Below, in pieces: positions 1 to 12,020 of a stretch of DNA of 64,000 bases. Numbering within the stretch: the stretch's first letter is position 1; every line of letters begins with the position of its first letter. The DNA is from Ptychodera flava (Eukaryota > Hemichordata > Enteropneusta > Ptychoderidae): assembly GCF_041260155.1 (NCBI RefSeq), contig NC_091932.1:3100001-3164000 (forward strand), given 5' to 3'. The position numbers and the translations under genes were made by a program. The notes under the pieces were generated by a model that saw nothing but the letters and a program-made list of their open reading frames with translations, ran no database searches and was not told the DNA's origin.

Positions 1-3000
1 GCATGGATATTTACTGCAATGAATCAAACATTTTGACTTTGGTTCATTACATTTTCAAGATATACCATTAAAATATGGAGAAACTGTAGGTAAAAATGCT
101 GATTGTTTCAACAGTATGATGACATGTTTGTATTGTTTGGTCCATAGCTGTCATTTAGATCTCCCACTGATGCTTTAGCGCTGCTAGCAGCTCTCACTGG
201 TATACATGTCAAGATCAAGTATGGCCAAAGAGTCTCATGGACTGTCATCTAGTGCTAATGTTCCTACCATATATAGGACACGTAATGCCCTCCCCACTGC
301 CGCATGACGCAATATAGATGTCATTTTGAGATTCACTTTCTCAATATTAAAAATGTTGAAAAAGTGTTGCAACAGCAATAGGATGAAAAACTTGCAACTT
401 GCATACAGATATCAAATTGTGTGACAACCTTATCCTCATTTGCCTGGATTGACCATTTTACCTCCGAGAGTTTGTGCAAGTACAATATTTGTTCTGATAG
501 AATAGTTTGTAAATTTTGGATAGGGTTTGTAGTTTTTATATCTTTTAGAAGTTTTGACAGGTTTCATTTTTTTGAATGGTATGCCTCGTAATCAGACATG
601 CTGTCCTTGTGTAAGTTATGCACACTGTGCCATTGCAGTGGTGTACAGAGCATAAACCTTCCCAGGGTAAATACCCACGCCATGAGTCCAGGAATATACC
701 AGGCTGTGACCAGGCATGCTAAGGGACAGCTTAATTCTTCAAGTATAAATCACCCAAATTACTGTAATCTTGCTGAGTGAGTAGTGTTTTTTGCTCGTCA
801 TAGCTACATGGGTGGACATGTATAAAATTTGACATTTTCTTTCAGTTAGAGCTGATGGTAATTCCTCATTAGGAGTGCCAAGCTCATATTAGGTAAACTG
901 TCAGCAATTTATGAGGAGCTTATTAATTACACTTATTGTCTGTCTGCCATCTGTTTATCATCGACCAAATTAGTTGAATACTATTGCTAAACTGATGATC
1001 AGACTGTGTTGAAATTTGGTATGAAGGTTCCTTGTGGTGACCTCAAACAAAGTTGTTATCAGCATGGTGACAGTTGCATATTTTGGTTGGCAGCTTTTGC
1101 CATATTTCATTAATAAACCTTGGTATGCATTATCATAGGGGAGACAAAAAGATTTGTTGAAATTGGAGTTTGGATATTTTATGCAGTTTTCTGGTTTTAA
1201 AATCTTGTGCACTTTGTGTTGCAAGCTGAGCTGAAAGAGTAAATTAGTTGCTGTAGTGTTTTGTTTGCTTGTAATGTTTGCTTGTAACAAAATCTTTATT
1301 GTAATTCTGGCATTTTTTGGCAAGATTTGTAAAATTTTTGTCAGTCACAATCAGCAAGCAGCTTTGAAATGTATGCATCATGTTCTCCCCAAGATCTTGT
1401 GAATTTAGTCAACTGGGTTTCATGTGATTCACATGTACTTATTCTGGTTTGTTACAGGTGACAAAAATCATAATCAGCTTTACAATCAATGTACTGTAGT
1501 TGTTGTTCTCTTCCAGCCAAGTCAGTGGAAATCAGCATGATTTCAAGAGTATCCATCTGTTAGGAACCCAGACCCATTAAGCTGCTAATCATAAGGGCCT
1601 GAACGGCTTACAAGCCAAATCTGTTGCTGTTCTGTCAAATTGAATTGATTTTCAAAGTGACAAAACTATCAAATGAGTAAATTTATGAATATGTGTCAAC
1701 ACAAGATGGTCAAAATATGTCAAAGTTGAACAATGGCTTCAAACTGCATTTCACTGACTTGGTAGGATGACATTTTATAACATGCCTGGAAGGAAAAAGG
1801 TCAAGGTGAAAACTTTTGAAAAATATTCCCCTTGTATCAGGTTTGTCACAAGGCTCTATTGGTCAGTCACATCACAATATCACATTGGTATGAGGTGAAC
1901 TTTAAACAAAAGAGGGCAATTTGGATTTGACGTATTGACACAGAGACATAAATGCAAATATTTACCCCTCTGCCTATTTTGAACCATCAAATGTAATGTG
2001 GAGAGATTTCAATTGAACAGGGACCGGATAGATGGACTGAAGTAGTGAAAGTGTAACAGCATGACATTACCTCAGATGCTAGTGATCAGGGTACTGTGGA
2101 AAATGTTTTGTGAAAATGTCAGTTATCAGGTGTGATAGGAGATGCAGCTACATTGTAAAACAAATTTAAAAATGTAATGAAAATCATCACATACTAATTA
2201 TATTCTTATTTACAGACTGTTAAATTGTGCATGCTGTGTTTTATAAAAGTGTATTTCAAAGTTGTTGAAGTTGTTATATTGTTAAATAAAACTATCCTAT
2301 GTGCAAACATGATTTTCAATTCTGTTTGTATTCTACCGTACAAAACATCACAGAAATTACAAAAATTATTCAGCTACAGATGCCCCGGATCAAATCTGGA
2401 TGATCACAGAAAACCATGAAATTTTGAGTGACCTTAGATTGACCTAAGATTATGAACTCTAGGTCAATATGTAATGACCACAGTATGTAAAACCTTTGTT
2501 CTGTGTACACTCATAGTTTTGAAAGATAGGCGGGTAAGCAGTTTAGGCAGTATTTCCCGCATCATTGAAAGTGAATGACTTTAACTTTTGCTCAAACTTT
2601 CCTCAATGAAACTTTTGACCATTCTATTACCAAAATAACAATCATAAATCAGGGGTCACTGTGCAAATTTGGTATTAGAGACTGAGACAAATTACCCATG
2701 ATTTACTGATATTTGAAATTAACATTCACTGTCATCCCTGTGTTAACTGTAAGTGTAGAACAATAACAATTTTTATTTAAAAAAAACTCAGATGGTTAAA
2801 ACTTGTATTACACCAAAACCTTTACAAGGAGCCCCCCATAAGTGGTAGATCAGAAGAGAATTGATAAAATTTCAAAGCCCGAATATCTAGTCCCCATGCT
2901 TGTTCTACCCTAACAGATGCAGAAAATTTTAAAATCAATTGCCTTGCCCTTTTCATCATATTAAACATTTTATTTATGCATCATGTACTTATATAACCAG

Positions 3001-5379
3001 AGCTGAAAATAGACACTGCTCTAACATGTATAACTGAAGCCATTTTACATTGGTACATGGTTAAATTTGATTTCATTATGTCAACCCCTAAAAAGGTAAT
3101 ATAGGTAATTTCCACAATGTCAGACGATGAAAGTATCTTGGAGCTGCTCCACATCTGTGGGCACTGTTGGTAGGGTAGCCTTCACTGCAGTCTGTTCACG
3201 AGAACTGCATTAAACAGTGGCTGGCACATGTTAACTGTAGCAATTCGAGAATTTGAAAGCAATAAGGAGAAGACACTGCACATGTCTGAACTTGTTCAAT
3301 GTAAGTACCTGTACTACCAGCTAGATGACCCAAAACACCTTAAAATTCATGAAACATTCACTTTTTCAAATCTTGTACAGCCTAGGTGTATACGTATCAT
3401 CAAGTAAGTAGTTTTTTGGATCTCTTGAATGCAGTGTTAAGACTAAGCACATCACAAAAGATATAAGGCATGCTACTAACTAAAAGTTATAAAGGTTGCT
3501 AAAAAATCTGATCTATCCTCGGACAACAGTTCACTACATGTTCATACCATATCTGCTGCCAAAACTGATACATAATCCCACTTCTGGTTTATACACAGCA
3601 CCCTAACAAGGAAAGTGACCCTGAAATACTTTTTTGCAGAAATTTCATTATTCACCAAACAATGCGATGTAGTCCTACCTTGGCTTTGTGACTAATATCA
3701 TATACGACGGAAAGTTTGATCAGTAAACTTGTGGTTTTACAGGTTTATACATAAAACTTCAGCCTATGGCTGAATGACATCATTTTACTTTGAACATGAC
3801 AATAAGCTTCAAGTCAGATCTCAGAAAACTGAAACAGCATAGCAAATGTGGCAGATATCAGCGGCAACATGTCTCATAAGGCAGTATAGACAGTCAATTT
3901 AGAGCATACAAGCATCTGACATTAAGAAACACTTTGCGGCAACAAAACCACAACACAGATGTCAGATATAAAATTATCATGAAACTGATGTGAATATAAG
4001 CACTAACACAAGAGCAGAACACACAATCCCCCGCTACAAATCAGAAAATAGGCAGCACTATGAATTCTTGGTTACCTTGCCACATTTCAAGCTCATAATG
4101 ATTTCTGTTCGATAACAATCTTGATTTGTGCATGTTAAAATGTTGTATACACGGTAATCGGGTTTGTACGTGTTACTGCCTTACAAAGGCGTTAACAGCG
4201 TCACTAAATATAAGTCAATTCCAAGGCAATACAACTCGGAGAATTGGTCAATCAAGATATCCAGCTCCTCCCGCTGTTGTTCTGTCAGTTGCAGTAGTAC
4301 GTCTAAGGCACTGCCACCACACCAGATTCAGTTGATGATTGTTGGTGAAGGTATGGGGCCATCCTAGTCAATACCATAGGAGTTGATATCCTGCAAATTA
4401 AGTAAAACAATGACATTCAATGGTTAGACTTCCATGTTACGTGAATTATTAGGGTAGACATAGTTTGAATCAAATGAAATACAGGATGATTACTCTTATG
4501 GCACATAAAAGAAATGACAGGCAGATACAGAACTTGCGTGTATACCCTTATAAAGCATGGTATCTGAAATATTGTTAATCTCCTTTGTGAGACAATGTTA
4601 AGAATCCTGAAACTGATCAGATGGTACATAATAAGGAATAAATTTAGTCATTTCTGCATGTATTTACTCGGTGATCACAAAATTGTAGGATTGGTGTGTG
4701 GTCTGGAGAGGGGATGTGAGGACACAGTACAAATTATTTTACCCACAATTCTCCTTGTTGGTACAAACAATGGTTGCCATTCTAACAACCTTAGGTCAAC
4801 CTTTCAGAAGTCTACAAGAATTGGATTCAAATTTCAGAGTAAATGTTTTACTGCAATAGAAATCTGATTTAGCAGGTACTAAAAATGGTATAATGGGAAA
4901 GTAAGTAAATACCAAGTGAGGTCACTCCCAATGGAAAGTTGATAACATTGTATACAGCCAATTTAGTGCACATCTACTCTCATACATTGTGACAGACCCC
5001 ATGACAGCATGAGTCCATAGCAATACCTGCATGCAGAGGCTCAGCTCTTGTCACATTCCTGAGTTACTGTTTTAGTAAGGCAAGATAAAATGTGTTTATA
5101 GCACAGCTCTGCTATGTATTTTGTACAACAAGGTTGTGGCAGGGCTTGTTGCACAGCTGAAAGTTTGGCTGTGTACATGCAAATTATGGATATCCCATTC
5201 CAGTATGGATATCCCATTCCAGTGACAAAAAAAGTCTATAACAGTAGTTGAACATGTGACATATGTTTGAAAAATGTACAGTCATGTTTTTTAATCTCTT
5301 TGAAAACCTGCAGAAGCATATTTTTTTTCAAATCCTACCTGTGGTGTTGAAGTGAAAATTTCGCTAGATACAGTATGGT
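1..5379. other. No gene recognised
   Basis: AT-rich non-coding sequence. Only short open frames occur, and none shows a motif or a supported exon. The one small structure seen is a 20-bp tandem duplication near 5187-5223 containing ATGGATATCCCATTCCAGT twice. Confidence 0.5.
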
Positions 5380-5901
5380 TCCAAAGGAACTGGCAATGTG
5401 GAGAAGCCCTTCAATCCATAGTTGATTCGGACTCACATTCCCAGCTGTTCGTATCCCATGTGCGTTCAAGCCACCCACAGCCGCAGGACTTTGTTGATCC
5501 AGTTCGCATAATTATATAGCAGACACAGAACAAGTGCACCTCATTTGTTGGGTCAAGCAATCTCTGTTCTTCCAGTTGATATAGTAAATCAGAAAATACA
5601 TATGTACAATCAGAATACATATCACGCAAAAGCCTTTGAATCCTACGGTTGTTAACACTCATTCCTGAAATGTAGGTATACCTCTTACACAGCCTCTGTC
5701 TGGATGGTTCAGCATGAACTTTGCTATTTCAACATTCTCCAACCCCTTGTCTGATCAGACATGTGATGATAAACCTTATTTAAGTCCACTGCATGCTGAA
5801 ACTGCAAAAGCACTGTTTGTGCTTCATTATCTGCGCTACAGTATAGGTACACTATTTTCCTTGAGTAGCCTTCGATGCCACCATGTATCACTAAGCGCCA
5901 T
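5380..5901 (-). pseudogene. Integrase-core (rve-like DDE) gene, C-terminal exon, decayed
   Basis: This is the C-terminal part of the DDE integrase-core family found as multi-exon genes in fishes, lancelets and bivalves (motifs HIDGNHKL, HGGIDGYSR, HNQRIERLWRD). Read from 5901 downwards, just after a polypyrimidine tract and CAG acceptor, the frames give WRLVIHGGIEGYSR, a SDQ segment, ENVEIAKFMLNHPDRGC, MSVNNRRIQRLLRDMY, LDPTNEVHLFC and NAHGIRTAGNVSPNQLW, in family order. They lie in different frames, so at least three frameshifts are present, near 5750, 5670 and 5500. The position normally holding the catalytic Glu (IERLWRD) is Gln (IQRLLRD). The first exon lies at 8369-8655 and joins in frame. 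Enzymatic function is very unlikely. An old DNA-transposon or domesticated origin is inferred, and the exact superfamily is uncertain. Confidence 0.8.
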
Positions 5902-6310
5902 CTGCAAAAGAAAAAAGTCAAGTGTGATAGTACCATTTGGTAATAACAACATGGTTTTGCATAATAAATTTATGACAAACAACATACAAATTTTTCCCTA
6001 CAAAATTATAGATATTGACAAAAAAGACAAAATCACTGTGTATAGTATATAGAATCAATTTTCAAAGCAATCTGACTAGTTCTTGAGTTTTGACCATAAT
6101 TTTACTTTAAGCTCATTTGCAAATTTATGGTGGCAGCGACTTCATTTGAACAAAACCCATATTCAGTCCAGCATGCACCCAATACCAAGGTGATATGCAG
6201 CAATTATGTTATTGAAGTGGATTTATAAATTTTGTACATATAGACCTCCTTTCCAACAATATAGCTTTACAGCTATAAAATTCATCATCAAATTAAGTAA
6301 GTGTTCAGTT

Positions 6311-6460
6311 ATTACGACCAGGGGTGGGCCGGCAAAATCAGGGGGTCATCTTAAATTTGAAAACTGTAAAGGGGGTCACATATTTTTCAAACAGCACAGA
6401 GGGGGATCACTTAATTTTCATAAGTATCTGTCCAGTTTCAGTACTCAAAAATATTCTTTG
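6311..6460 (+). mobile_element. Fragment of G-run/GTCATC Mutator-like family
   Basis: The segment starts with GGGCCGGCAAAATCAGGGGG and then repeats a G-run followed by GTCATC, GTCAC or ATCAC three times at about 32-bp intervals. The same arrangement forms the left end of the complete element at 44460-45394. The outer terminal repeat is missing here. Confidence 0.6.
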
Positions 6461-6496
6461 AAATAAAACTAGCGCCAATGATATGGTGTTGCTCAC

Positions 6497-6650
6497 ATTT
6501 GATTGAAATTGGTACATACTAGTATTGGTAATAAAGAACAACGATGAATGTTGTTTCTATCTGTTCAGTGCAGAAAAATTCTACGTTGATGTTATGACAT
6601 CGACAATAATTTCTGCACAGTACAACCAGAAAGAAAAGAGTGACAAAAGC
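6497..6650 (-). repeat. Dispersed repeat, inverted partner of 16292-16440
   Basis: The reverse complement aligns over about 150 bp with 16292-16440. Shared blocks include TGCAGAAATTATTGTC, ATAACATCAACGTAGAATTT, CTGCACTGAACAGATAGAAA and GAGCAACACC. The family was not identified. Confidence 0.7.
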
Positions 6651-7174
6651 AAATACGGTCTATAGCTTAGGCACTTGAGTTAAACTTAGAAACATGCATA
6701 TCAACTTCTGCAGCAATTGGACAAGCAGATCCTACATACATTTGCACATGTTAATGAAAAAAAAAATCAGCCAGAGAAGGGTTGATAAAATGAAAATGAC
6801 GGAAAGCGGGAAAAAAATAATATACAAAAGATCAGGTAAAAAAAAAATGAATGCTACGGTACCTCATCAATCTACACCCCCCCCCCCCCTTTGATATGAA
6901 ACTTTTCATCCCTTGGCATTGACCCTGTTAAGATCAAACAAAAAACTTGTGCTATTCCGATAACCCAACCTACCTATTTTTACCTGACAACCATAAATTT
7001 TTAGAGCTACGTAAACAGGGAAGAAGAAACAACTTTTTACCTGTCACTGCATGCAAGGTACATTTACATAAATCATCAAAGTGTGTAAATGTACATATAT
7101 AGATATGTTTTTTATGAGAAATGTTAATAGTTTTGCGCAATACACTTCTGTGTATTATTATTTGATATTTAAGC

Positions 7175-7500
7175 AATAAATCACACCAAGCGATGATATA
7201 CCACTAGATTTTGACCAGTTCACGACATATATGCATGAGCAATAGCGAGTGTACAGTGTATGTATGAAGTGAACTGGTCAAAATTGGGTGGCTGGGTGTG
7301 ATTTATTACTATTATATCATAACAGTATATTGAAATCCTGGTGTGGAACGTCATATTCATAAAATATTTTTGCTCAAGCTGAATGATCACATGTATGCCA
7401 GCCGTGGTATATGGCCAATATACATGTACAAGTGTTCTTTTCGCATCTCGACCAATCAGATCGCTGTATTGGCACCATCAATATACTGGTATGATATTAT
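7175..7500. repeat. Palindromic dispersed element, copy 1
   Basis: The outer arms AATAAATCACACC (7175-7187) and GGTGTGATTTATT (7295-7307) are exact inverses. Inner arms ATTTTGACCAGTTCAC (7208-7223) and GTGAACTGGTCAAAAT (7269-7284) are also exact inverses around a 45-bp loop. Downstream sequence to about 7500, including TCTCGACCAATCAGAT, matches a second copy at 51.7-53.6 kb that is split by an insertion. Confidence 0.7.
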
Positions 7501-7639
7501 ATAGTATGAAGCACTACAATTTGATATCACACACTTTGACCTCTAATAGTAGCACTAAAAGAGTGACCTTCCCCAAAAGGCATGCATGAAATTTCATTAC
7601 CCTTAAGTGCAAAAACTTTGCAATGCACCTTTCAATTCC

Positions 7640-7935
7640 GTTCAATCCCTTTCAGGGGGATTTAAAAATAACAACAAGTCAGAAGGGGAGATTGGAATGT
7701 GAACAAATTGTGAGTTTGTATGGGGATCATTGGAAAAAATCTGAGAATAAGTTTTTGGGTTTGCATCCCCCCCCCTCCATAGGTGTTTGTTTGTGCAGCT
7801 GTACTCAAGCAGGGGGGGGGGGGGCTGAAAATTGTCTCATTTCAAAAGGGGGAGGTGGTCATCAAGTATTGGTGCAATGCGTAGGGGGGTTCACTTATTT
7901 TGACCGATGCATAGGAACGATTTGCCGGGCCACCA
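7640..7935 (-). mobile_element. Diverged member of the G-run/GTCATC family
   Basis: Runs of G or C at about 7768-7776 and 7811-7823 accompany GGTGGTCATCAAGT and GGGGGGTTCACTTATTTT. The segment ends in GATTTGCCGGGCCACC, the inverse of the GGCCGGCAAAATC end motif of the family. Terminal repeats and target duplication are not recognisable, so this is a degraded copy. Confidence 0.5.
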
Positions 7936-8368
7936 ATAATAATTGAATAACAGCCATCATAACTGAATGCTCCCTAAAAAGGTGGTTAAAAGTATGTGAT
8001 AATATTATAGTTATACTTTCACAACTACACATACAAATTTTCATGGGGAGCATCTTACCTGCAATTTTATGCCCACAGTTTCACTGTGTCGGCAACGTCA
8101 TTTCAAAAAAATATATATTTAACATTTTGTAGAAAACATGCATTATACATATACATGGCTTATATGTAGATCTGATTATATCTGGTATGATTACAATCTG
8201 GGCATCTAATTACAATTTGACCCAACGACAAATGTACATGTACTGACACTGAATAAAGCAGCACGATGACAAGTTCCAGTTTTGCATGTCAGATCAGTAT
8301 ATTGTAATTTCCATTGTAATGCATTACAATGGACATGTCCATGTTCATTGTAATGTCATTGTACTCAC

Positions 8369-8655
8369 CTGGTAAGTTTGTGATTTCCATCAATATGCCA
8401 CAGTGCCAGAGGAGATCGTACATTATAAGCCCGTCTTGGTGTTTGTCGTATCTCCAATTACCACAACACAACACCACAAGCATCAACCTGCACAAAGCAT
8501 CTCTTTAATATTTGACTTCGCTGAATACGCAAGAACCTTGCCATTCTTCGGTGCACTGATAATGATCTCAGTCTGCGTTAATATCGATAGTCCGTTCACT
8601 AAGTAACTCCAAACAGTTACAGATTTCCAATCTTGGAAAAAGCAGATCCCATGTA
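8369..8655 (-). pseudogene. Integrase-core (rve-like DDE) gene, N-terminal exon, decayed
   Basis: Read downwards, this exon gives LLSERTID, RRLRSLS and HRRMARFLRIQRSQ, then VDACGVVLW, an in-frame TAA (8458-8460), LEIRQTPRRAYNV and SPLALWHIDGNHKLTR. It ends at a consensus GTGAGT donor. In the family, this stretch is the helix-turn-helix region, the RVDP.GV segment and the strand holding the first catalytic Asp (HIDG). A frameshift follows SERTID, and about 25 family residues after RRL appear to be lost. The last codon completes across the intron with the exon at 5901, so the gene had a genuine intron rather than being a processed copy. Further upstream exons were not found. Confidence 0.75.
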
Positions 8656-8734
8656 ACTTTAACCATGCTTTAACTATGTTCTTCACTTCTGTAAAAAGTT
8701 TGTCTTCCAGCCAGACCAATCGGTGCCACTGATG

Positions 8735-8796
8735 TATATCGCAGCAGTACATGTGATGTATATCGAACGCGCTCGGGTCAAGGGTCATCGCCACAG
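8735..8796 (-). repeat. Dispersed repeat, partner of 54373-54438
   Basis: On the minus strand this reads CTGTGGCGATGACCC, GAGCGCGT and TACTGCTGCGATAT in the same order as the plus strand at 54373-54438. The two copies are about 75-80% alike by eye. The family is unknown. Confidence 0.5.
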
Positions 8797-9039
8797 TTCT
8801 ACTCGTCAGATACTTGTTCAACATCTTGCAGTTCACATTGAGCCTCTCGTGTCCCGTACAAGTTGAGTGACGTGTTCATCACACAACCAAATTCATTTTG
8901 ATGCATTTTGCAACTGTGACAACAACCTCGGAGGTAGAGAGAAATTGTCGGAACTGTAAATCTGGACTTCCGCAACAGACTTTCGGGTTGAATATTTGGA
9001 TCCCCCAGGACAATGACAGAAAACATATGAATATATTAA

Positions 9040-9078
9040 TGACGTCATGTGACGTCACTATGACGCCCTGTGACGTCT
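9040..9078. promoter_or_regulatory. Cluster of CRE-like (CREB/ATF) sites
   Basis: Two exact TGACGTCA palindromes (9040-9047, 9050-9057) are followed by TGACGCCC (9061) and TGACGTCT (9071) within 39 bp. TGACGTCA is the established CREB/ATF site. The cluster lies about 400 bp upstream of the minus-strand integrase exon, so a promoter role for that gene is possible but only inferred. Confidence 0.4.
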
Positions 9079-9509
9079 CGTGTTGTATGGCAGAGTTGGT
9101 CACTTTAATGATGGGTTGGCTGCCATGAACCACATTCTGGCGCGGTCAATTTGAAGTAAAACAGAGTCAATAACATAACATAGAATCACCTTCACATATT
9201 TGTAAAGTAAATATGGACTCTAAATCACGTGTGGTTTGTTTCAACTCAAAAGTGTCTTCATTTGAATCGCATGCTGTGGCGCCCATTTCAAAAATGGTTC
9301 GCCCCAACCAAGCCCCCCCAAACACGGAATATCCCCGACACGAATGCGTTCAGCTCAAAAAGCAAGACGAATGCAGCAGAGTCATCAAATGAGTTGAGCT
9401 TCAAAGGTAATCTAGGGAGCATGATTCAAACGAGTCGCGGCGGAAAGCGAATGCATTACACGAGTCGCATGAGTTCGTGAAAGTTGGATAGGCTGGCGAC
9501 AATATTGGA

Positions 9510-9890
9510 TGGAATTGGGCGATAGTTAAATGAAGTTGGCCACAGTTGGGTCGCACTGAGCGAGAGCCGAATGAAGGTGGCCACAGTTGGGTCGCACTGA
9601 GCGAGAGTTGAATGAAGGTGGCCACAGTTGGGTCGCACTAAGCCAGAGTTGAATGAAGGTGGCCACAGTTGGGTCGCACTGAGCGAGAGCCGAATGAAGT
9701 CGGCCACAGTTGGGTCGCACTGAGCGAGAGTTGAATCGCATTGAGCGAGAGCCGAATGAAGGTGGCCACAGTTGGGTCGCACTGAGCGAGAGTTGAATGA
9801 AGGTGGCCACAGTTGGGTCGCACTGAGCGAGAGTTGAATGAAGGTGGCCACAGTTGGGTCGCACTGAGCGAGAGTTGAATGAAGTTTGGC
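9510..9890. repeat. 41-bp minisatellite, about nine copies
   Basis: The core GGCCACAGTTGGGTCGCA starts at 9538, 9579, 9620, 9661, 9702, 9764, 9805 and 9846. The period is 41 bp, apart from one 62-bp step that carries an extra 21 bp. All three minus-strand frames are open because the unit lacks stops, which explains the long overlapping open frames here. They are not treated as genes. Confidence 0.9.
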
Positions 9891-10285
9891 TCAAAATGTA
9901 AGGTATTAATTTTGGCATGGATTACGCGCCATAACCGAGGTGTATAACATTTGCAAGCACGTAGTCACCAACCCACAACACTACTGCTGCAGAGCACATG
10001 ATCGGTCGTATGTAAAACATGTCTTTTGTTATTTGAAAAAAAGACTAATACAAAAGTGTACGTATTGCAAGAACGCAGTTGATAAACTGGACAAGTTGAA
10101 GGCGAGCTCGAACGTCGAGTTAATAAAGTCTTTTCTGTTCTTGTTCTCGACTAACACGGAATTTTTCAATATACCCGTGAAGTCTGATTCAGTTCGATGC
10201 GGTGTTAGACACGTCGACCAACGTGGTTTTTGCCGGGCCAGCATGCAGGAAGAGTATAAACACATCTCCGATACGTTACCAAGGT

Positions 10286-10340
10286 GTGTTGAACCACAGT
10301 CCCTCCACATAAAATTGGTGGAGGGACTGTGGTTGAACAC
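10286..10340. repeat. Strong 23-bp inverted repeat (hairpin)
   Basis: The arms 10286-10308 and 10318-10340, built on AACCACAGTCCCTCCAC and its inverse, differ at one position and are separated by a 9-nt loop (ATAAAATTG). Such a stem would fold well in DNA or RNA. No flanking target duplication was found. Confidence 0.85.
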
Positions 10341-10501
10341 ATACCACGCATTCCTGGGAGGTCCTCCTTTCCGACCTGTTCGTTTACAAATGAATATTCA
10401 AGTTTGTTTTGCCTTCTGTTTGTTTATGAATACATGATATAAAGTGTCCACTAGTTTAACGGACCACCTCTGGACACGGCTTTTGAGAGTTTCAGCCCTT
10501 T

Positions 10502-11083
10502 CTTCAGTTATACCTTGCTGGTGCGTTCGTTGTTGACTTTGTCAAATTTAATCCGGTGATAATCTGGTGAGAGCGTCCACAGATTAGTAATTTACCCTTG
10601 GTTACTTTGGCTAATTAGGCACTCAAACTCATCAGATAATAGACGCAGCATGTTGATAAAACGTATACGCAAGATTGTCAAGGGCAGTGCTAAGTTAAGA
10701 CCGAAACACCAAAGGTTGGTAGAATATATCTTTATTAGCGATACAACGAAACACCTACCCACCCCTGGGGACGGACATGTAGACACCCCCTGTGTCTTCA
10801 GTTATACCTTGCTGGTGCGTTCGTTGTTGACTTTGTCAAATTTAATCCGGTGATAATCTGGTGAGAGCGTCCACAGATTAGTAATTTACCCTTGATTACT
10901 TTGGCTAATTAGGCACTCAAACTCATCAGATAATAGACGCAGCATGTTGATAAAACGTATACGCAAGATTGTCAAGGGCAGTGCTAAGTTAAGACCGAAA
11001 CACCAAAGGTTGGTAGAATATATCTTTATTAGCGATACAACGAAACACCTACCCACCCCTGGGGACGGACATTTAGACAGTCC
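10502..11083. repeat. 294-bp direct tandem duplication, two copies
   Basis: Copies begin at about 10502 and 10796 with TTCAGTTATACCTTGCTGG and end near CCCACCCCTGGGGACGGACA. They differ at only a few positions, so the duplication is recent. The same unrecognised open frames occur in both copies. Confidence 0.9.
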
Positions 11084-12020
11084 CCTGTGGTTTGGTGTTG
11101 CGTTCTCCAACATTGGACCGGACTGTTGACATTACTGCAAAATTAGCGTCATCCTCATCTATAGTTTCAGATCGTCTTGAAATCCAAATGACGTCGACAC
11201 ATTCTGGCAAGTTCACTGTTTCTCATGTTTTCTACATTATTAGGGCTTTCGTATGTCCTTGTATCGTGGTGATTTTTACATATTTTGGACCATATATGGC
11301 TTTTTACATTCATTTTCGGAAATATTTTTACTCATGAGTACCAACAAACACTGCTACGTTTCATGGGCTCAAAATTACACACACTACAAAAATATTAATC
11401 TTTTTAAGATATTCTCCTGATAAAATTTTACTTGCAAACCGATTTCACAATTCAAAAGAAAAATGTGAAAGAGTGTCGACGTCCTTTCTAAGATTTTGGG
11501 CAAATTTATCAGTTCTCTCCATCATGAAGAATTTGATTTTCATCTTCAATTACAAAGGTCACTTGAGCTGAGGATGAGGATGACGCCAATTTTACGCTCG
11601 TAAGTTTCAACCCCCGTACCCTTCGAAAGTTGCCTGGTGCAGTACCGTTTTCAATCCCCTGTCAATCTTACCCCTGCACATACTTCGCCGGGAATATGCT
11701 GTCGATTCTGTTCTGTTGCCAAATTTAACACACGTCATAAAATCAAAGCTATTGTTACATTGTTTATTCAGTGATATGATATACAATGCACTGTTGAATT
11801 CCAATCCTATATATTGTACTCAAATATGCGTTCAGGAAGTGAGGGCCGCCCCCGGGGGGGGGGGGGTTGAAAACTAATCGCTGTCGTCCGCACATGCGCA
11901 GAGATAAGATCCACAAGGGCTGAAACAGGCACTACACCAGTATGCAGATTGTATGAGCAACAACCATCTGGGGCTGGCTGCGAGATCACATGTCATAACA
12001 TTGTACTCAAGACCGCGGAC

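Larger units (their letters stand above)
5902..8368 (-). other. Intron of the integrase-core pseudogene, repeat-filled
   Basis: The donor GTGAGT (complement of 8363-8368) and the acceptor TTTTGCAG (just above 5901) join the two integrase exons exactly at the Arg-Trp junction between HIDGNHKL and WRLVIHGG. The 2467-bp intron contains fragments of a G-rich Mutator-like family (6311-6460, 7640-7935), a dispersed repeat (6497-6650) and a palindromic element (7175-7307). It also has a C-run near 6876-6889. No other coding signal was seen. Confidence 0.6.

Noticed and set aside
3125..3225. Possible minus-strand terminal exon ending TDVEQLQDTFIV and a stop
   Set aside because: The frame looks protein-like, but the acceptor is weak, no upstream exon was found and a second frame over the same bases looks equally coding.
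9401..9918. Overlapping minus-strand frames of about 130 residues
   Set aside because: All come from the stop-free 41-bp minisatellite.
9940..10437. 165-residue open frame on the plus strand
   Set aside because: Among the longest ATG frames outside satellites, but it has no recognisable domain, crosses a near-perfect hairpin and shows no splice or promoter context. Treated as chance.
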